A stretch of 24,192 nucleotides of DNA, taken from contig CAJUMR010000040.1 of assembly GCA_910587475.1 (NCBI GenBank), positions 1 through 24,192 of the forward strand. Direction: 5' to 3'. Shown here piece by piece: positions 22,654 to 24,192 of the stretch. Every line of letters starts with the position of its first letter. Positions within the stretch are counted from its first letter, which is position 1. This DNA is from an uncultured Muribaculaceae bacterium. Its GTDB lineage: Bacteria > Bacteroidota > Bacteroidia > Bacteroidales > Muribaculaceae. The position numbers were made by a program, and so were the translations under genes. Below the pieces are notes generated by a model. The model searched no databases and was not told the DNA's origin. It saw only the letters and a list, made by a program, of their open reading frames with translations.

Positions 22654-23121
22654 TCAAGCCGCGCGATCCTGACGCACGAAATTGCCGTCGTGGTCGAAAA
22701 TAAGATCAAGGCCATTGGTAAGCTCCACTTCATAGTAAGCGGCATTCTTGGAGATTTCGTTGACTCCCAGGCCGATGAAATTATCGGCTACATAAGCTGC
22801 TATCGCATCGGGGACAATCCCTGCTGGGACGGTCATACCAGCGGGAGCATCGACGTCGATCCATTCTCCGTCGGCATTGAATGAGATTTCATGACCGTTG
22901 GCGAGCACAACGTCGTACTCTATTATGCCATGATCAACTTCTTTCTCGATGCTCGTCATCGTCACATCGCCATAATATTGTGCAACAAATTCGCGCGCAG
23001 CATCCGGAAGCTCCGATGCAGGAATCTTCACATCGCTGTTGTCATCATCGTCGGAGCACGAAGAGAGTTGCAAGGTGACGACGCAACCCAAAATCATCAT
23101 AAAAAAAGCAAATCGTTTCAT
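22654..23121 (-). CDS. PepSY-like (DUF2874) lipoprotein
   Basis: The 155-residue protein begins with a lipoprotein signal (MKRFAFFMMILGCVVTLQLS) and lipobox LSSC, followed by a run of Asp residues. It then carries two repeats of the PepSY-like/DUF2874 fold. The first is IPASELPDAAREFVAQYY with IIEYDVVLANGHEISFNADG, the second is IVPDAIAAYVADNFIGL with AYYEVELTNGLDLIFDHDG. These domains are common in Bacteroidota envelope proteins and are thought to bind peptides or inhibit proteases; the partner is unknown. It is convergent with serS and divergent from the secreted protein gene; no clear promoter was found. Confidence 0.85.
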   Translation of the reverse strand: MKRFAFFMMILGCVVTLQLSSCSDDDDNSDVKIPASELPDAAREFVAQYYGDVTMTSIEKEVDHGIIEYDVVLANGHEISFNADGEWIDVDAPAGMTVPAGIVPDAIAAYVADNFIGLGVNEISKNAAYYEVELTNGLDLIFDHDGNFVRQDRAA

Positions 23122-23324
23122 TATCTATCTAATTGAACATTTTATTAATAACATAACTGAAGAAAAGATTGTTTGTCCTCAGATATCGGCATTTCACCAA
23201 ATAAAATCATAAAAATATGACATTACAGTTACATTGTTGGCGCTTTTTGTCATAATTAACATAACTTAGCAGCAAATACACATAGTCACTTTATATTTTT
23301 ATATTCTAACCAGATTTTTTATTT

Positions 23325-24116
23325 ATGAAAAAATTTTACTCATTAGTTATGGCAGCTGCCATATCCGGCTCTACCGTAGCTGCCGACAACTCACCGGTAG
23401 TGAATGTTGACAACATCGCCGATAATGCTTCAAGTGCATCCGCAGCAATCAGTTCTCGGGGATCATCATGGAGCTCAGCAGGCAAAGGCACTTTTGTAGA
23501 AGCACTTTTCGATGCATTCGAGGAATATCCTGCCGGAGAAGAACTCTCGGTCGAATTCCTGCAAGATGACAACAATCCAGGAATGTATCGCCTTGTCAAC
23601 CCGTATGCCAACTGGTCGCACGTAAAAAATGGCACACTACCATACGACACAAATTCCGACTACTACATAGAGGTGAACGCATGCGATCCCGACTTCGTAT
23701 ATTTCACTGAAAACAGCCCGCTCGGCGTGACTCTCGAAAATGAAATGGTCGTGCTACACAGTAACTGCTACACTTGGGTAAGCATCTACGGCGAAGATCT
23801 GGCAAAGATGTACTACTCCAATTTCGGAGGAAAACTCTCTGATGGTGTGATAACTTTCGATACCTACACTACCATGGGGGAAATGTATGCTTATCTGAAT
23901 GCAATAAATGCTCTCGGCACGAGCCTTCCGGCCAACAAATCCGGGAAACTTAAGATTGTGCTACCGCAGCAGTCATCAGGCCTCGCGGAAATTGAAGCTT
24001 CAGACAACAGCCCCGTGGAATATTTCAATATCCTGGGCGAAAAAGTTGACAACCCCACAGGTGGCATCTTCATCCGACGTCAAGGTTCCGACGTCAAAAA
24101 AGTCATCATAAGATAA
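23325..24116 (+). CDS. Secreted protein with T9SS-like C-terminal tail
   Basis: The 263-residue protein begins MKKFYSLVMAAAISGSTVAA, a signal peptide. The middle is beta-rich and contains NNPGMYRLVNPYANW (about 83-97) and DYYIEVNACDPDFVYF, patterns frequent in secreted Bacteroidales proteins of unknown role. The end, EYFNILGEKVDNPTGGIFIR then a VKKVIIR finish, closely resembles the end of the secreted protein encoded at 10779-12887 and fits a type IX secretion sorting tail. The upstream 203 bp shared with the PepSY-like gene is AT-rich, with only a weak -7-like box (TAACTTAG, 23262-23269). Function is unknown. Confidence 0.75.
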   Translation: MKKFYSLVMAAAISGSTVAADNSPVVNVDNIADNASSASAAISSRGSSWSSAGKGTFVEALFDAFEEYPAGEELSVEFLQDDNNPGMYRLVNPYANWSHVKNGTLPYDTNSDYYIEVNACDPDFVYFTENSPLGVTLENEMVVLHSNCYTWVSIYGEDLAKMYYSNFGGKLSDGVITFDTYTTMGEMYAYLNAINALGTSLPANKSGKLKIVLPQQSSGLAEIEASDNSPVEYFNILGEKVDNPTGGIFIRRQGSDVKKVIIR

Positions 24117-24140
24117 GTCTGAAATCCAACAGAAACGACA

Positions 24141-24175
24141 AAGAGGCTGTGTCAAAATAGGCGCAGCCTCTTTTT
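24141..24175 (+). terminator. Intrinsic terminator after the last gene
   Basis: AAGAGGCTG (24141-24149) pairs with CAGCCTCTT (24164-24172) around a 14-base loop, and the stem runs into a T5 tract. It lies 25 bases after the stop codon at 24116. Confidence 0.8.
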
Positions 24176-24192
24176 ATGCCCTTTGAGATTTG

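Overview
The window looks like a chromosomal segment of a gut Bacteroidales bacterium, most likely of the Muribaculaceae type. The grounds are TAnnTTTG promoter boxes in front of many genes, lipoproteins with Bacteroidota-style lipoboxes, secreted proteins ending in a T9SS-like sorting tail, a DUF1573 protein, tandem PepSY-like domains and a DUF1846 protein. Base composition is moderately G+C-rich, apart from one clearly AT-rich island. The genus is inference; no rRNA or tRNA gene is present to confirm it.

Layout, left to right. (1) 1-1256, minus: a lipoprotein followed by the start of a membrane-anchored protein that runs off the left edge and carries an unusual GTCGCGAC repeat. (2) 1416-2879, plus: DUF1846 protein ending at a strong hairpin. 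(3) 2903-4499, minus: an AT-rich two-gene island, an XRE-type regulator and a CoiA-like zinc-finger/PD-(D/E)xK nuclease-like protein, with its own promoter, operator-like repeats and imperfect direct repeats at both edges. (4) 4773-6149, minus: secreted six-hairpin glycosidase-like protein. (5) 6242-10588, minus: large phage terminase plus an 815-residue phage-structural-like protein. (6) 10779-15944, minus: four cellular genes (secreted GLUG-like protein, endonuclease/exonuclease/phosphatase, DUF1573 protein, six-TM ion channel). (7) 16187-20752, plus: a second phage block with a scaffold-like small protein, SU10/HK97-type major capsid protein, connector-like protein, portal, and two small unknown proteins. 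(8) 20825-22564, plus: yqeY and serS ending at a very strong terminator. (9) 22654-24116: a PepSY-like lipoprotein (minus) and a secreted protein (plus).

The main observation is that the core set for building and filling a viral head (terminase, portal, capsid, scaffold-like and connector-like proteins) is present in uninterrupted frames. It is split into two divergent blocks around about 5 kb of ordinary cellular genes. I see no integrase, replication, lysis or recognisable tail genes. The blocks have host-type promoters, and ATGCAA/TTGCAT palindromes lie in the leader of the capsid operon and after the portal gene. This could be a decaying prophage split by an inversion, or a domesticated capsid system; the sequence alone cannot decide. 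Inverting roughly 6.2-16.1 kb on paper would join both blocks into one plus-strand operon.
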